The position numbers were made by a program, and so were the translations under genes. A stretch of 6,062 nt of DNA from an uncultured Muribaculaceae bacterium (lineage in GTDB: Bacteria; Bacteroidota; Bacteroidia; Bacteroidales; Muribaculaceae), in the NCBI GenBank assembly GCA_910584665.1, contig CAJUBL010000098.1, positions 1-6,062 on the forward strand. Reading direction: 5' to 3'. Within the stretch, counting starts at the first letter, position 1. Every line of letters starts with the position of its first letter. This document shows, in pieces, positions 6,016-6,062 of this stretch. Under the pieces are notes generated by a model that saw nothing but the letters and a program-made list of their open reading frames with translations, was not told the origin of the DNA and searched no databases.

Positions 6016-6062
6016 TGTCTCTTAAAAAATGTTAATCAAATTCGAGGTCCAGCATTGGGTGG
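6010..6062 (-). mobile_element. Possible insertion-sequence end (partial)
   Basis: Sequence from 6010 begins with CACTAGTGTCTCTTAAAA, abruptly following the truncated MKKI start. On the minus strand an open frame enters from the right edge and ends at a TAA (6034-6032), about 20 bp from the proposed boundary. That spacing is typical of a transposase gene ending close to its terminal repeat. The second end and any target duplication lie outside the window, so the family is unassigned. Confidence 0.3.
6032..6062 (-). CDS. C-terminal tail of an unidentified minus-strand ORF, possibly a transposase
   Basis: Reading from the right edge leftward gives HPMLDLEFD followed by TAA. Only nine residues are visible, so neither function nor coding status can be shown. 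Its position about 20 bp inside a proposed insertion-sequence end is the sole reason to suspect a transposase. Confidence 0.25.
   Translation of the reverse strand, partial: HPMLDLEFD

Overview
The window looks like Bacteroidota DNA, most likely order Bacteroidales and possibly Muribaculaceae; the family is a guess. Three things support this: gene starts without Shine-Dalgarno sequences, promoter-like TAnnTTTG boxes just upstream of genes, and a cargo of secreted carbohydrate-active proteins including a PCMD-type protein. Coding DNA is GC-rich with C/G-ending codons, while the intergenic regions are strongly AT-rich.

Layout. Positions 1-54 carry a 10-bp motif repeated at 23-bp spacing that resembles the end of an IS21-like element. 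A promoter and a tcdA-like gene of the ThiF/E1 superfamily (128-910, +) follow. This gene is a housekeeping tRNA-modification enzyme. A secreted PCMD-domain protein (920-1882, -) faces it tail to tail across a 9-bp gap. A 201-bp AT-rich divergent intergenic region separates the PCMD gene from a two-gene unit on the + strand. That unit is a GH28 glycoside hydrolase lipoprotein (2084-3493) whose stop codon overlaps the start codon (ATGA) of a GH92 alpha-mannosidase-family protein (3490-5748). The final 314 bp hold no complete gene. They contain a good promoter, an ATG that encodes only M-K-K-I-H-stop, and what may be the end of another mobile element with the tail of a minus-strand reading frame (HPMLDLEFD-stop).

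How the genes fit together. GH28 and GH92 are almost certainly co-expressed and exported, and the divergent PCMD protein may serve the same glycan-degrading locus. No SusC/SusD pair, sensor or sigma/anti-sigma regulator lies in the window, so any polysaccharide utilization locus is incomplete here. GH28 (classically pectin) with GH92 (classically alpha-mannan) is an unusual substrate pairing. The GH28 also lacks the canonical His and Arg-Ile-Lys active-site residues of polygalacturonases, so its substrate is probably not plain polygalacturonate. I did not find a clearly new type of system. The best leads are this coupled enzyme pair, the possible leaderless start of the PCMD gene, and the apparently interrupted gene at the right edge.
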